Assembly (NCBI RefSeq): GCF_000015565.1
Contig: NC_008786.1
Location: forward strand, 1,612,001-1,676,000
DNA: 64,000 bases
Reading direction: 5' to 3'
Source: Verminephrobacter eiseniae EF01-2
Lineage (GTDB): Bacteria > Pseudomonadota > Gammaproteobacteria > Burkholderiales > Burkholderiaceae_C
A model generated the notes under the pieces. It was not told where the DNA came from. It saw nothing but the letters and a program-made list of their open reading frames with translations, and made no database searches. How positions within the stretch are numbered: the first letter of the stretch is position 1; each line of letters starts with the position of its first letter. Of the stretch, positions 19,532 through 28,815 are shown piece by piece. Position numbers and translations under genes: made by a program.

Positions 19532-22500
19532 TTATTTTTTCTGCTTGGCAAAACCCAGAACATCGTGATGGTACCACCCCAAGTGCTCGTTGTGTCTGGG
19601 CAAGCTGGCTACGGCAAATCTTTCCGCGCACTTGCGCAATGACATTCCCTTGGAATCGGCCAAGGCCGCCAACTCGTCCAACAGACAGATTTGCAGCCAT
19701 GGGCCAATGCCTGATCCCATGGGAATCTCCAGTCTTTCCAGCCTTGTTTCTGCCTCCACATAGAGTTTTCCTTCTCTGTTGTGGTCATCTTTGATCATGT
19801 GCAGAATCAAGCGGTTTTCGTTGTCCTCATCCGGCAACCAGGCCACATCCACCCGTGGCGCTGCCGAATCATCACGAAAGCGCTGGAACTGGGGCAGCAA
19901 TCCCGTGAGCCACAAATAGCGGTCGCCGCTCCAATGCAGCGTTGCATTGCGTTTCACGGGCGTGAAGAACTCGTTGGTTTTTGATCGGACCAGCATGGTG
20001 TCGCGCATGCGGGCATGCTCCAGATCAATCCACCTTTGTCTTGGCTTGAGCTTCTCAGCGGCAGAGATACGGGGGCTGGCGTCGATGCGGAAAATTTCCG
20101 GATTCGGCAACTCCAGCAACGGGATCAATTCATGCTGTTCCAAGTGAAAGAGCCAGCCTGATTCGTGCGGCCCCTGTCCGGTTGGTTTGTCTGCCCTGGG
20201 ATCGACGCGCTCCATCTCAAACCCCGGCCAGCAAAACGCCGCCTCACCAGAATGCTTGCGCTCGTAATGGCGCAGATTACTGTCCAGCACCTGCATATTC
20301 ACCGCACTGACAGCCCCAGGGCGGTGGCGGCGCACACGGCCTGCCAGTTGTATCAGCGAGCGCATCGACGAGGGTTCCACCACGGCCCAGTCGTAGTCAT
20401 GGTCGCGCCCGACTTCGGTGACCGGGCTGCCGAGCACGATGAATAACTGGTCTGGTTCGGGATGCTTGTCCAGCAGTGCGCGCATCGCAGACCGGCCCAG
20501 CACCGGGTCTGTGCCGTCCGGCTTCGGGCGGCGGTCGAGCAGGGCGTCGAGTTGTTGTTCCATGGCCGAGCGCACCAGCATGGGAAACTGCGAGTGGTAC
20601 ACGCACAGGTGCACGCGCACACCCGGCGCGGGCGCGCCTTGCCGGTACATGGCCTGTGCCACGTCAAACAGCGGGCCGATGTTGGCCATGCGGATCAGGC
20701 CCAGGCTGATCCGCTTCTCCGGCTTGCCGTTGGCGCAGTCGATGCTGTGGTTTTGTGGGTCTTGGTGCAGTGTCCATGCGCACTCCAGCGCAAGACGGGC
20801 GAAATCCTTGCGCCGACCGGCTTCGTCCATCCCGCGCCATTCTTCAGGTAGCGCGACGATGCGGGCAAGGCGGCGCACTTCGGTTTTGGCCAATTGGGCC
20901 AGGCGCTTGTCGACGAAGCTGGCGTGGGCGCTGCGGAAGGCTTCCTTGTCCGGGCAGTCCTGGGCGCTCTGGTGGAATTCGTCGATCCACAGGCAGCAGA
21001 TGTTGACTGGCTCGTCGGGGCGCTGGCTGCGGTGGCGCTGGAAAGCCTGGCGTCCGTCCCGGTAGGCCAGGTACAGGCCCTGGACCAGCGCGGGCGGCAG
21101 CGTGGCCGATGACAGCAGCAGGCGCGCGCCCAGCAGCCCGGCCCAATGCACCAGGCGGGTCAGCGCGGGCAGGTCGGCCATGTCGAAGTCGTCCGGCTCG
21201 TCGAGCACCAGGTCGCCGCTCATCAGGCGCAGCATGGGTGCGATCTGGCGGCCGCCGCGCAGGCTTTCCGTGGCGGGGGTCAGGTGGTCTACGGTGCAGG
21301 CCAGCACGGGCGCGGTCAGCAGGCTGCGTACTTGCGGGTCGCTGGTCAGGCGTTGCAGCAGCGGGTGCTGGTCATTGCCCTCGAATAGCACCTGCCCGTC
21401 TTCGTCCAGCAGCGCCTGGTGCGAGGCAGAGCCGGTGGCTTCGGCCTGCTGCTCCCAATAGTCAAACAGTGCGCGGCTGGCGCTGCCGCCGACTCTGATG
21501 GCGAGTTGCTCGTCCGATAGCCCCAATTCGTCTCGAAAGCTGCGGCCGGTTTGCAGGGTGAGCGTGCGCAGGCCGATGGCGAAGGCGCAGCGCAGGCCGG
21601 TGGCCGGGTCGGACAGGGCATTCATGATGCGCGCATTGCCCAGCGTCTTGCCGCAGCCGGTGGAGGCCATGTTGACGATGAAGGCGCCTTGGGTCTCGGC
21701 CCGGTGGCGCACGCTGGCGGCCAGGTCGGCGGCCTTGTCTTGCCACTGGAAGCGGGGGTCGCTGCTGCGCTTTTTCAGGCGGCGGTGGTTTTGCAGCGCC
21801 GGCAGGCTGCGCGCCAGCGTGGGCAGGGAGCGGGTAATCAGCGTTGCATGGGCTTGCACGCCGAGCAGGTGTTCGTCCAGGGTTTGGTTGGGCTTGCCCT
21901 CGCGGGTGTTGGCATACAGCGGGTAGCTCTCATTGAGGTACGGCGCGCGGCGCGCCTCGTCATTGATATCGATGCTGGAGTAATGATGGTCGGCCAGCAT
22001 CAGGCACAGGCGCGAGACATGCATGGTGAACGGGTCGTGCAGCGCGCAGGGGGCAGCGCCAGCCGTGGCCAGCGCTTGCAGTTTGCGGGCGTAACGCGCA
22101 GCTTGCTTGCGCCAGGGCGGCAGGGCCACGGGCAGGCCATGCGGGAAGTGCCAGTAGGCTTTTATCTGCGCGAGCGCCAGGTTTTCGCGTGGCTCGTTCC
22201 AGTCGGCGTCGATTCGGGCCAGCAAGTTCTCCAACGCACCGATGTTGACGGACGAGGGGCATGCGCCAAAGCGACGCCATTTCGCACCGGGCGTGTCATC
22301 GTCGGACGCACTGTGTTTGCTTCTGACTGGCTGACAGGGCAGGCGATGGTGCGTGAGCACCAGCCATGCCACGGCCTGCGCGAGCGGTGGGAGTTGCGCA
22401 AAAGGCGGGCACGCCTTCGCCGTCTCAACATCCAGACCATCCCGCAGCAAGCGCCCGCCGGAGTGATCCAGCCACTGGGCGGCAAACGCGGCGCCATCCA

Positions 22501-23035
22501 GACCGTCGCCGTCGGCCAGGCGGGCCAGCCAGGTCGCATCGTCATCCTTGCCGACAAAGGCCTGGAACAGGCGCACCGACACCCATTCGTGCCGGTAGTG
22601 GTTGCGCTCGCTGCGGCCAGGGTTGTGCAGCCGCTCCTGAAACGCTTGCGTGGCCTTGCCCAAATCGTGCATCAGCGCCGCCAGGGCGGTCAGCGCCGAC
22701 ATCAGCGGCAGGTGGTGCCAAGTGTTCTCATCCTCGGCGCGCAGTATGTCGTTGGTGGTGGTGTTGGTGGGCACGGCACCCTCGGTATTGAACTGCCGGC
22801 CATCGCCCACGACCCACAGTAGTTCGCTGTGGTTCTTGCCGCGAATCCAGTGGCAGGCAACCGCCGTGTTTTTGCGCGCCGTCTTGCGCAGCAGCCTGCG
22901 CACCGTGTCCAGCCCATGGGCGGTGATCGGGGTTTGCCAAGTGCGGTCGCCGTGCCGCTCGGCAAACTGATCGAGGATGCGGCGGGTTTCCGTCAAGGCG
23001 CGTTTGCTGCATTGCGAGACGAACAGCACATTCAT
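19532..23035 (-). CDS. cas3f: Cas2-3 fusion: adaptation subunit and effector nuclease-helicase
   Basis: This 1167-aa protein has the fusion layout diagnostic of type I-F. Residues 1-~95 are a Cas2 domain (MNVLFVSQCSKRALTETRRI start). An HD nuclease domain follows with HD at 123-124 (ALMHDLGKA) and a downstream HH motif (LTHHRLPC). Next comes an SF2 helicase with Walker A (STGCGKT, ~460), a DEAD-type box (LDEPDDFD, ~611), SSATLPP and the QLAGRVRRHR motif VI. It pairs with Cas1 for spacer capture and is recruited by the Csy complex to degrade target DNA. The start overlaps the cas1 stop by 4 bp (ATGA), so the two are translationally coupled. Confidence 0.97.
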   Translation of the reverse strand: MNVLFVSQCSKRALTETRRILDQFAERHGDRTWQTPITAHGLDTVRRLLRKTARKNTAVACHWIRGKNHSELLWVVGDGRQFNTEGAVPTNTTTNDILRAEDENTWHHLPLMSALTALAALMHDLGKATQAFQERLHNPGRSERNHYRHEWVSVRLFQAFVGKDDDATWLARLADGDGLDGAAFAAQWLDHSGGRLLRDGLDVETAKACPPFAQLPPLAQAVAWLVLTHHRLPCQPVRSKHSASDDDTPGAKWRRFGACPSSVNIGALENLLARIDADWNEPRENLALAQIKAYWHFPHGLPVALPPWRKQAARYARKLQALATAGAAPCALHDPFTMHVSRLCLMLADHHYSSIDINDEARRAPYLNESYPLYANTREGKPNQTLDEHLLGVQAHATLITRSLPTLARSLPALQNHRRLKKRSSDPRFQWQDKAADLAASVRHRAETQGAFIVNMASTGCGKTLGNARIMNALSDPATGLRCAFAIGLRTLTLQTGRSFRDELGLSDEQLAIRVGGSASRALFDYWEQQAEATGSASHQALLDEDGQVLFEGNDQHPLLQRLTSDPQVRSLLTAPVLACTVDHLTPATESLRGGRQIAPMLRLMSGDLVLDEPDDFDMADLPALTRLVHWAGLLGARLLLSSATLPPALVQGLYLAYRDGRQAFQRHRSQRPDEPVNICCLWIDEFHQSAQDCPDKEAFRSAHASFVDKRLAQLAKTEVRRLARIVALPEEWRGMDEAGRRKDFARLALECAWTLHQDPQNHSIDCANGKPEKRISLGLIRMANIGPLFDVAQAMYRQGAPAPGVRVHLCVYHSQFPMLVRSAMEQQLDALLDRRPKPDGTDPVLGRSAMRALLDKHPEPDQLFIVLGSPVTEVGRDHDYDWAVVEPSSMRSLIQLAGRVRRHRPGAVSAVNMQVLDSNLRHYERKHSGEAAFCWPGFEMERVDPRADKPTGQGPHESGWLFHLEQHELIPLLELPNPEIFRIDASPRISAAEKLKPRQRWIDLEHARMRDTMLVRSKTNEFFTPVKRNATLHWSGDRYLWLTGLLPQFQRFRDDSAAPRVDVAWLPDEDNENRLILHMIKDDHNREGKLYVEAETRLERLEIPMGSGIGPWLQICLLDELAALADSKGMSLRKCAERFAVASLPRHNEHLGWYHHDVLGFAKQKK

Positions 23036-24021
23036 TGCGTCGCACCTTGCGCGGTGTGCTGCGCGGTATCCAGCGCAATGGTCTTGAGCATGTCGATCAT
23101 GAAGTCCAGCGACTCGCTGCTGGCAAGCGTCTGGATGCAGTGCTGTCGAAACTGCCGTTCGTCATCGCCCCGCATGGCAGAAAGAAAGGACTGCGGCAGG
23201 ATGGCAGCATCCTTGACCAAATCAGCGGCATCGAAGACGAGGCCGCCGCGGCGCGTTTTTCCATGCAGCACCGCCAAGCCGTGCGGCAGCCCCAACACCC
23301 AGGTGGCCGTGGCCCCCAGCCCATAAGCCAGGTAATTGCCATGGTCGAGAAAACGGTTGGCGGGGTCTGTGCCGGCGCCGCGCTTGGTGCGGGTGAACTC
23401 GCCGTAGCCGGTGGCCTCGACGGCCAGTTTGAAAAGGGCCTTGGTCAGCCGCGCCTCGTCGGTGAGCAAGGCGGTGACATCGGGCGCCATGGCAATCTGC
23501 CGGGTGAACTGCGCGACCAGTTCGTGCAGACGCTGCGCATCGACGACAAAGCCGGCATCGCGCAACGGCCGCGCCGTCCATTGCGAGTGCAGCCGCTGCA
23601 AGCGCTGCGTCTGCAAGGCTTTGGCCGCCATGAGGCGCAACGCATCATCAAACCAGAAGCGCACCCAGGCTTGCAGATATTCGGTAGGCCGGTATTCCGA
23701 TTGCGGGGCGAACCACGCCACCTCGATATCCACCTCATTGGCACTGAACAAGGGCGTGCCGCCACCGCCGGCAAACCCGACCAGCACCCCGGCCTTGGCC
23801 AACTCGCGCATGGCCGCCTGAGTGACGGAGGTGCCCGTGCCCAGCAGGATGCTGGTGGTGTTGGCGATGGGAATGTTCCAGTACAGACTGCGCTTGCCCG
23901 CATCCGTCACATACTCCACCCGCCCGCCATTGACGAGCACACGGCAATGTTCCAGATAGTAGAGGTTGGCGCGCTTGGAGTGGAGGATGGTTTTCAGGTC
24001 AGAGGAGACGATGGGGTCCAT
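23032..24021 (-). CDS. cas1: Cas1 integrase (type I-F)
   Basis: This 329-aa integrase inserts new spacers at the leader-proximal repeat as a Cas1/Cas2-3 complex. The metal-binding residues of I-F Cas1 are present and correctly spaced: Glu189 (TDEARL), His253 (VLHGKT), Asp264 and Asp267 (FDAADL), so it should be active. It is the first gene of the locus, with its start 28 bp downstream of a LexA-type palindrome. It overlaps cas2-3 by 4 bp. Confidence 0.97.
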   Translation of the reverse strand: MDPIVSSDLKTILHSKRANLYYLEHCRVLVNGGRVEYVTDAGKRSLYWNIPIANTTSILLGTGTSVTQAAMRELAKAGVLVGFAGGGGTPLFSANEVDIEVAWFAPQSEYRPTEYLQAWVRFWFDDALRLMAAKALQTQRLQRLHSQWTARPLRDAGFVVDAQRLHELVAQFTRQIAMAPDVTALLTDEARLTKALFKLAVEATGYGEFTRTKRGAGTDPANRFLDHGNYLAYGLGATATWVLGLPHGLAVLHGKTRRGGLVFDAADLVKDAAILPQSFLSAMRGDDERQFRQHCIQTLASSESLDFMIDMLKTIALDTAQHTAQGATQ

Positions 24022-24048
24022 GGCGTCGGGGCGGGGGTGCGGCGGACA

Positions 24049-24066
24049 ACTGTATGATCATACAGT
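24049..24066. promoter_or_regulatory. LexA (SOS) box upstream of cas1
   Basis: The 18-bp perfect palindrome ACTGTATGATCATACAGT contains CTGT-N8-ACAG, the LexA consensus of beta- and gammaproteobacteria. Its 16-bp core differs by one central base from the E. coli recA operator core (CTGTATGAGCATACAG). It ends 28 bp before the cas1 start, where LexA would block transcription. TATGAT inside it could be the -10; I see no clear -35. It lacks a T-tract, so it is not a terminator. Control by SOS is inferred from sequence only. Confidence 0.8.
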
Positions 24067-24167
24067 GTTTGTCGCCCATGGCGTCATGTGTGGCAGCGCA
24101 GGGCAGGGCCGATCAGGAAGTGCGCCGCGCAAGCCCACCTGGCCGTTCGGCGATGGTCTTGAAGACC

Positions 24168-24806
24168 TCAGGCATTGGGTTCATCGCGCACTGCGTCATC
24201 CAGGTGCCGGGTGTCGGCCCAGCCGATCAGGTTCAGGCCGTCGGGGGTCCATAGCAGGCGGTTGATGGCGGCGTTGGACAGTTGCCAGGTGCGGGGCGCT
24301 TGTATGTCCTGGCGGGTGGCCAGGCGGTAGAGTGCGTCGAGCACGCCGCCGTGGGCCACCAGCACGATTTGTTCGTCCAGGTGCGGCTGCGCCAAGGTGG
24401 CGATGGTGCGTTCGATGCGCGCGTGCAGCGTCAGCAGTGACTCGCCGCCCTCGGGCGCATAGTGCGGGTCGCGCTTGCGCCAGCGCAGCGCGTCGGCGGG
24501 TAGCTCGGCTTCGATCTGCGCGAAGGTGCGGCCCTGGAAACGGCCGAAGCTGCGCTCGCGCAGCCCGGGTTCGGCGGTCAGTGGTGCGCCGGTGGCCCGT
24601 GCCACGGCCTGCGCTGTGGCATGTGCCCGTTGCAGGTCGCTGGTGTAGATGGCGGCTATCGGTTCACCGGCCAGGGCGCGCGCCAGTTGCTCGGCCTGCC
24701 ACAGGCCGGTGTCGTTCAGCGGGATGTCCAGGTGGCCCTGGATGCGGGTGTCCACGTTCCAGGCGGTTTCGCCGTGGCGGATGGCAACGATGTGGGTGGC
24801 TTGCAT
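24168..24806 (-). CDS. Histidine phosphatase family protein (phosphoglycerate mutase-like)
   Basis: This 212-aa protein carries the phosphohistidine motif RHGETAWN near residue 9 and the second catalytic His in LVAHGGVLD. Such proteins remove phosphates from small metabolites (PhoE/CobC/GpmB-like), and the substrate cannot be read from sequence. It is often labelled phosphoglycerate mutase, but the cofactor-dependent glycolytic enzyme is longer. A second family member lies at 46281-46952. It lies 10 bp after the lipoprotein gene and probably shares its transcript. Confidence 0.85.
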   Translation of the reverse strand: MQATHIVAIRHGETAWNVDTRIQGHLDIPLNDTGLWQAEQLARALAGEPIAAIYTSDLQRAHATAQAVARATGAPLTAEPGLRERSFGRFQGRTFAQIEAELPADALRWRKRDPHYAPEGGESLLTLHARIERTIATLAQPHLDEQIVLVAHGGVLDALYRLATRQDIQAPRTWQLSNAAINRLLWTPDGLNLIGWADTRHLDDAVRDEPNA

Positions 24807-24816
24807 GTGGGCGGCG

Positions 24817-25425
24817 TCAGGGGGTGGTTGGCGTCAGCGGCAGGCGCACTTGGCGCGCGCCACCGGGGGGTTGGGGAAAGCCGTTCAGTGCGGCGTCGAA
24901 CAGCACGCCGTAGACGGCAGGGTCGCTGACCCATGTGTCTTCATGCACGGCCGAGGTTTCGTAGACGATGGCCTGCGTGGTGGCATCGCGCAACACCAGG
25001 CTTACTGCGCGGCGGTACAGCGGTGTGGGTTCGGCCATGCGCCAAAAGCCGTGCAGGCCCCAGCCGTCACGCCAGGCCCAGGGCGGCGGGCCGTAAAAGC
25101 CGTAAAAACCGGGGCCGCGCAAGGAGTCGTAGCGCGGCACGCTGTCGGCCTGTATGCCGATTTGCACCAGCAGCCGGGGCGCTGCGTCGTCGCGTTGCAG
25201 GCCCGCGCGCGCCAGTGACTGCTCGGCCAGCGCGGCGAGTGTGTCGAACGCGGGGGTTTGCTGCGAGGGCAGGCGCTCGATGCGGTAGGTGGCCGGCGCG
25301 GGCATGGCTGCCAATGTGGAAAAGCTTTGTACCTGGCCATCGACCAGGCGTGTGCTGCTGCAGCCTGCGAGGGCGGCGGCAAGGCCCAGGAGCAGGGCGA
25401 AGGGGAGAGTGGATCGGCGCAGCAT
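24817..25425 (-). CDS. DUF4136-type lipoprotein
   Basis: This 202-aa protein has a lipoprotein signal: basic start, hydrophobic core and LAGC lipobox with Cys22, so it is probably anchored to a membrane. The rest matches the DUF4136 style (QSFSTLAAMPAPATYRIER, then repeated aromatic/glycine segment GPGFYGFYGPPPWAWRDGWG). Function is unknown. It lies between ttcA and the phosphatase gene on the same strand. Confidence 0.8.
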   Translation of the reverse strand: MLRRSTLPFALLLGLAAALAGCSSTRLVDGQVQSFSTLAAMPAPATYRIERLPSQQTPAFDTLAALAEQSLARAGLQRDDAAPRLLVQIGIQADSVPRYDSLRGPGFYGFYGPPPWAWRDGWGLHGFWRMAEPTPLYRRAVSLVLRDATTQAIVYETSAVHEDTWVSDPAVYGVLFDAALNGFPQPPGGARQVRLPLTPTTP

Positions 25426-25482
25426 GGCAAGGGTGCTCCCTGAGAAGTGGTCCCCGTGTGAGTGCTGCAGACCGTCCGTGGT

Positions 25483-26433
25483 TCACGACGACCGCCGCGT
25501 TGGCACGATTTGCACCACTTGTTCCGCCGGGGTTGCAAGCTCTTGCGGGTCGAATGCCTTGTCGCCGTCCGCGCTGGCCAGGCCCGTGGCCCTGGCGTTT
25601 TTGAAGTCGTACAGGCGGGCGTCGAGCAGGTGCGAGGGCACGATGTTTTGCAGCGCGTTGAACATGTTTTCCACCCGGCCGGGGAGTTTTTTCTCCCATT
25701 CGCGCAGCATTTGGCCGACCTGCTGGCGTTGCAGGTTCTGCTGGCTGCCGCACAGGTTGCAGGCGATGATGGGGAAGTTGCGCTGGGCCGCCCAGCGGGC
25801 CGTGTCTTTTTCGGCCACGTAGGCCAGCGGGCGGATCACCACATGTTGGCCGTCGTCGCTGACCAGTTTGGGCGGCATGCTTTTCATCTTGCCGCCGAAG
25901 AACATGTTCAGCAGCAGCGTTTGCAGGATGTCGTCGCGGTGGTGGCCCAGTGCGATCTTGGTGCAGCCGAGTTCGCTGGCCACGCGGTACAAAATGCCTC
26001 GGCGCAGGCGGCTGCACAGGCTGCAGGTGGTCTTGCCTTCGGGGATCAGCCTTTTGACGATGCCGTAGGTGTCTTCGGTTTCGATGTGGTACGGCACGCC
26101 GGCGCTGGCCAGGTACCCGGGCAGCACATGCGCGGGAAAGCCCGGTTGCTTTTGGTCCAGGTTCACCGCCACCAGGTCGAAGGCGATGGGCGCGCGGGCG
26201 CGCAGCTTGAGCAGGATGTCCAGCAGCGTGTAGCTGTCCTTGCCGCCGGACATGCAAACCATGACTTTGTCGCCGGCTTCGATCATGTGGAAGTCGTCGA
26301 TGGCCTTGCCCACTGCGCGGCACAGGCGCTTTTCGAGTTTGCGGGTTTCGCGTTCGGTCCTGGCGTCGGATGGGCCGGTGCCGGTTGCGTCGGCCCCCGG
26401 GCCTGGCATGGAGTCGTCGATCACTGCGCCCAT
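25483..26433 (-). CDS. ttcA: TtcA, tRNA 2-thiocytidine(32) synthetase
   Basis: This 316-aa protein thiolates cytidine 32 of some tRNAs. It shows the PP-loop SGGKDS and the paired cysteine motifs CSLC and CNLC that hold the [4Fe-4S] cluster, plus GHHRDD. I chose ATG 26433, 4 bp after the folB stop; an upstream start at 26484 would overlap folB by 47 bp. The C-terminal tail ([17 protein letters not shown]) is unremarkable. Confidence 0.93.
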   Translation of the reverse strand: MGAVIDDSMPGPGADATGTGPSDARTERETRKLEKRLCRAVGKAIDDFHMIEAGDKVMVCMSGGKDSYTLLDILLKLRARAPIAFDLVAVNLDQKQPGFPAHVLPGYLASAGVPYHIETEDTYGIVKRLIPEGKTTCSLCSRLRRGILYRVASELGCTKIALGHHRDDILQTLLLNMFFGGKMKSMPPKLVSDDGQHVVIRPLAYVAEKDTARWAAQRNFPIIACNLCGSQQNLQRQQVGQMLREWEKKLPGRVENMFNALQNIVPSHLLDARLYDFKNARATGLASADGDKAFDPQELATPAEQVVQIVPTRRSS

Positions 26434-26437
26434 GGGT

Positions 26438-26809
26438 TCACCACTGTCCTGTCTCGACGCGAATGGCCACTTCGCAGTCGTCAAAAATCTCCAGCTTGGC
26501 CAGTTTGACGCGCACGCCGCGCACGCCGGGCAGTTGCATCAGGCGGTTGGCCAGTTGGCCGATCAGGCTTTCGAGCAGGTTGACATGCCCGGACGTGCAT
26601 TCGTCAATGATGATCTGGCGCACGCGGCGGTAGTCGAGCACATGGCCGATGTCGTCGTCGCGCGGGGCCAGGGGTTGCAGGCCCAGGCTCAGTTCGGCAT
26701 CGATCCGGATCGGCTGGGGCGCCGCTTTTTCGCGATCGAGAATGCCCAGGTTGGCGTTGAAGCGCAACCCGGTGAGCGTGAGGATCTGGGTGCCTGCGGC
26801 GTGGTTCAT
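26438..26809 (-). CDS. folB: Dihydroneopterin aldolase
   Basis: This 123-aa enzyme of tetrahydrofolate synthesis has family length and blocks: [31 protein letters not shown], and [14 protein letters not shown]. It sits 3 bp after a short-chain reductase that may act on dihydropterins, and just before ttcA. Confidence 0.92.
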   Translation of the reverse strand: MNHAAGTQILTLTGLRFNANLGILDREKAAPQPIRIDAELSLGLQPLAPRDDDIGHVLDYRRVRQIIIDECTSGHVNLLESLIGQLANRLMQLPGVRGVRVKLAKLEIFDDCEVAIRVETGQW

Positions 26810-26812
26810 GGG

Positions 26813-27685
26813 TTACATCATCGAAAAATCACGCTCGAAGCGCATCAGATGCTGGCCGCCATCGACCAGCAGCGTGGTGCCGGTGATGGAGCGGTTTTCC
26901 AGCGCGAACAGCACCGCTGCGGCCACGTCGTCGGGGGTCGAGGAGCGGCCCAGCGGGCTGAGCCGGTGCAATTGCGCAAACTTCTGCGCGCTGAGCAGCG
27001 CGCTGGTGAGCGTCAGGCCCGGGGCCACGCCGACCACGCGCACGCGCGGTGCCAGGGCCAGCGCCAGCATGTTGCCGGCGGCTTCGAGCGCGGCCTTGGA
27101 CAGGGTGTAGCTGATGAAGTCGGGGTTGGTGTTCCAGAGCTTTTGGTCCAGCAGATTGACCACGACGCCTTGCGCCTGCTCGTCTGCGGCGGCGCGCGCC
27201 AGGATGTGCTGGTGCAGGGCCTGGGCCAGCAGCACGGGCGCGCCGGTGTTGCTGCGCAGGTGTTTTTCCAGCGCGGCAAAGCCAAAGCTGGCGGCGCTGT
27301 CATGCTCGAAGACCGAGGCGCTGTTGACCAGCGCGTCGAGCCGGCCGAAATGCCGGACCACCCGGGGCACCAGCGCGCGCACCGCTGCCTCGTCCTGAAA
27401 ATCTGCACGAAATGACGCGCTGGCGCCGGAAAGACCTTCACATTCAGCCACTGTTTCCGTAGCCTCCTGGGCGGACGAGCGGTAGTGCACAGCCACTTGC
27501 CAGCCGGCGGCCGCCAGCGCCAGCGCCATGCTGCGGCCCAGGCGCCGGGCGGCGCCGGTGACCAGCACCGTGCGCCCCTTGGCGGCCAGGGTGCTGGCGG
27601 CGGGTGAATCGGGTGGGCAGGACGTGTCCACCTGACCTGCGCCTATTGCAGAGACCGCGGCGGGTGAATCAGGTGGACAGGACAT
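26813..27685 (-). CDS. SDR-family oxidoreductase, probable pteridine/dihydromonapterin reductase
   Basis: This classical short-chain dehydrogenase of about 290 aa has the NAD(P) motif TGAARRLG (glycine-rich, with RR typical of NADPH-using pteridine reductases), NSAS, and the catalytic YTLSK. Next to folB it probably reduces dihydropterins (FolM/PTR1-like), which is inference from context. Its start is unsettled: ATG 27685 begins only 11 bp from the divergent midA start, and the first ~40 residues contain a repeated SCPPDSPAA encoded by a DNA repeat. A GTG at 27631 would be a plausible shorter start. Confidence 0.8.
   Translation of the reverse strand: MSCPPDSPAAVSAIGAGQVDTSCPPDSPAASTLAAKGRTVLVTGAARRLGRSMALALAAAGWQVAVHYRSSAQEATETVAECEGLSGASASFRADFQDEAAVRALVPRVVRHFGRLDALVNSASVFEHDSAASFGFAALEKHLRSNTGAPVLLAQALHQHILARAAADEQAQGVVVNLLDQKLWNTNPDFISYTLSKAALEAAGNMLALALAPRVRVVGVAPGLTLTSALLSAQKFAQLHRLSPLGRSSTPDDVAAAVLFALENRSITGTTLLVDGGQHLMRFERDFSMM
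27598..27685. repeat. 60-bp-spaced direct repeat with embedded inverted repeat
   Basis: Two near-identical ~27-bp copies (27598- and 27658-) of GCGGGTGAATCAGGTGGAC-type sequence overlap the SDR N-terminus. TGTCCACCTGA (27625-27635) and TCAGGTGGACA (27669-27679) form an 11-bp inverted repeat. It may be a shared operator or the scar of a mobile element end. Confidence 0.6.
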
Positions 27686-27696
27686 CTGGGAGGACA

Positions 27697-28815
27697 ATGC
27701 AGGCCGTGAGCCAAGGACCTGACAGTTTAACGACCGCCCTGCAGCAGCATATCCGCCAGGCCATTGCCGCAGCGGGTGGCTGGATCGGCTTCGACCGCTT
27801 CATGGAACTGGCCTTGTACACCCCGGGCCTGGGCTACTACGCCAATGACAGCGCCAAGTTCGGCAGCAGTCCCGCATCGGGCAGCGACTTCGTGACCGCG
27901 CCCGAGCTGACCCCCTTGTTCGGCCAGACGCTGGCCGTGCAACTGGAGCAGGCGCTGCAAGCCACGGGCACGCAGCAACTGTGGGAGTTTGGCGCCGGCT
28001 CGGGCGCGCTGGCGCTGCAACTGCTCGATGCCTTGGGCGCGCGGGTGCAGCGCTACACCATCGTCGATCTGTCGGGCCATCTGCGCGCGCGCCAGCAAAC
28101 GCGGCTGGCGGCCCATGCGCACAAACTGCGCTGGGTGGATGCGCTGCCCGAGAAGTTCAGCGGCGTGGTGCTGGCCAACGAGGTGCTCGACGCGATGCCG
28201 GTGCAACTGCTGGCCCGCCATGGTGGTGAGCAAGGCGGCGTATGGCATGAGCGCGGCGTGGCGCTGGGCGCTGACGGCGCGCTGGCCTGGGCCGACCGCC
28301 CCACCGGGCTGCGCCCGCCGGTCGGGATCGCAGGCCCGCAGGACTACCTGACCGAAATCCACACCCAGGGCGAAGGCTTCATCCGCACGCTGGCCGATCG
28401 GCTCGAGCGGGGCGCGGTGTTCTTGCTCGACTACGGCTTTGGCGCCAGCGAGTACTACCACCCCCAGCGCCATATGGGCACCGTGATGTGCCACCAGGGC
28501 CATCTGGTCGATAGCGACCCGCTGCTGGCGCTGGGCCGCAAGGACATCACGGCCCACGTCAACTTCAGCGCGCTGGCGCTGACCGCGCAGGAGGCCGGGC
28601 TGCATGTGCTGGGCTACACCACGCAGGCGCATTTTTTGCTCAACTGTGGCTTGCTGGCAAAAATGGAACTGCGGCCACAGGCAGAACGCGCGCCCGCGGC
28701 CTTGCTGGTGCTGGAGCATGAGATGGGCGAACTGTTCAAGGTGCTGGCCCTGGGCGCAGGCCAGCCCTGGGAGCCGCTGGGCTTTGTGCGCGGCGACCGG
28801 TCGCACCGGCTGTGA
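27697..28815 (+). CDS. MidA/NDUFAF7-type SAM-dependent methyltransferase
   Basis: This 372-aa protein of the family related to mitochondrial NDUFAF7 shows GWIGFDRFMELALYTPGLGYY at the N-terminus, FGAGSGALA as the SAM loop, VVLANEVLDAMPV and LLDYGFG. The bacterial substrate is not established. ATG 27697 has a GGGAGGA ribosome site 4 nt before it; the frame stays open 31 codons further upstream, across the direct repeats. It is transcribed divergently from the SDR gene. Confidence 0.85.
   Translation: MQAVSQGPDSLTTALQQHIRQAIAAAGGWIGFDRFMELALYTPGLGYYANDSAKFGSSPASGSDFVTAPELTPLFGQTLAVQLEQALQATGTQQLWEFGAGSGALALQLLDALGARVQRYTIVDLSGHLRARQQTRLAAHAHKLRWVDALPEKFSGVVLANEVLDAMPVQLLARHGGEQGGVWHERGVALGADGALAWADRPTGLRPPVGIAGPQDYLTEIHTQGEGFIRTLADRLERGAVFLLDYGFGASEYYHPQRHMGTVMCHQGHLVDSDPLLALGRKDITAHVNFSALALTAQEAGLHVLGYTTQAHFLLNCGLLAKMELRPQAERAPAALLVLEHEMGELFKVLALGAGQPWEPLGFVRGDRSHRL

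Noticed and set aside
24049..24066. Palindrome before cas1 as a terminator of the upstream phosphatase gene
   Set aside because: No T-tract follows on either strand and the stem is AT-rich; the CTGT-N8-ACAG pattern fits LexA better.
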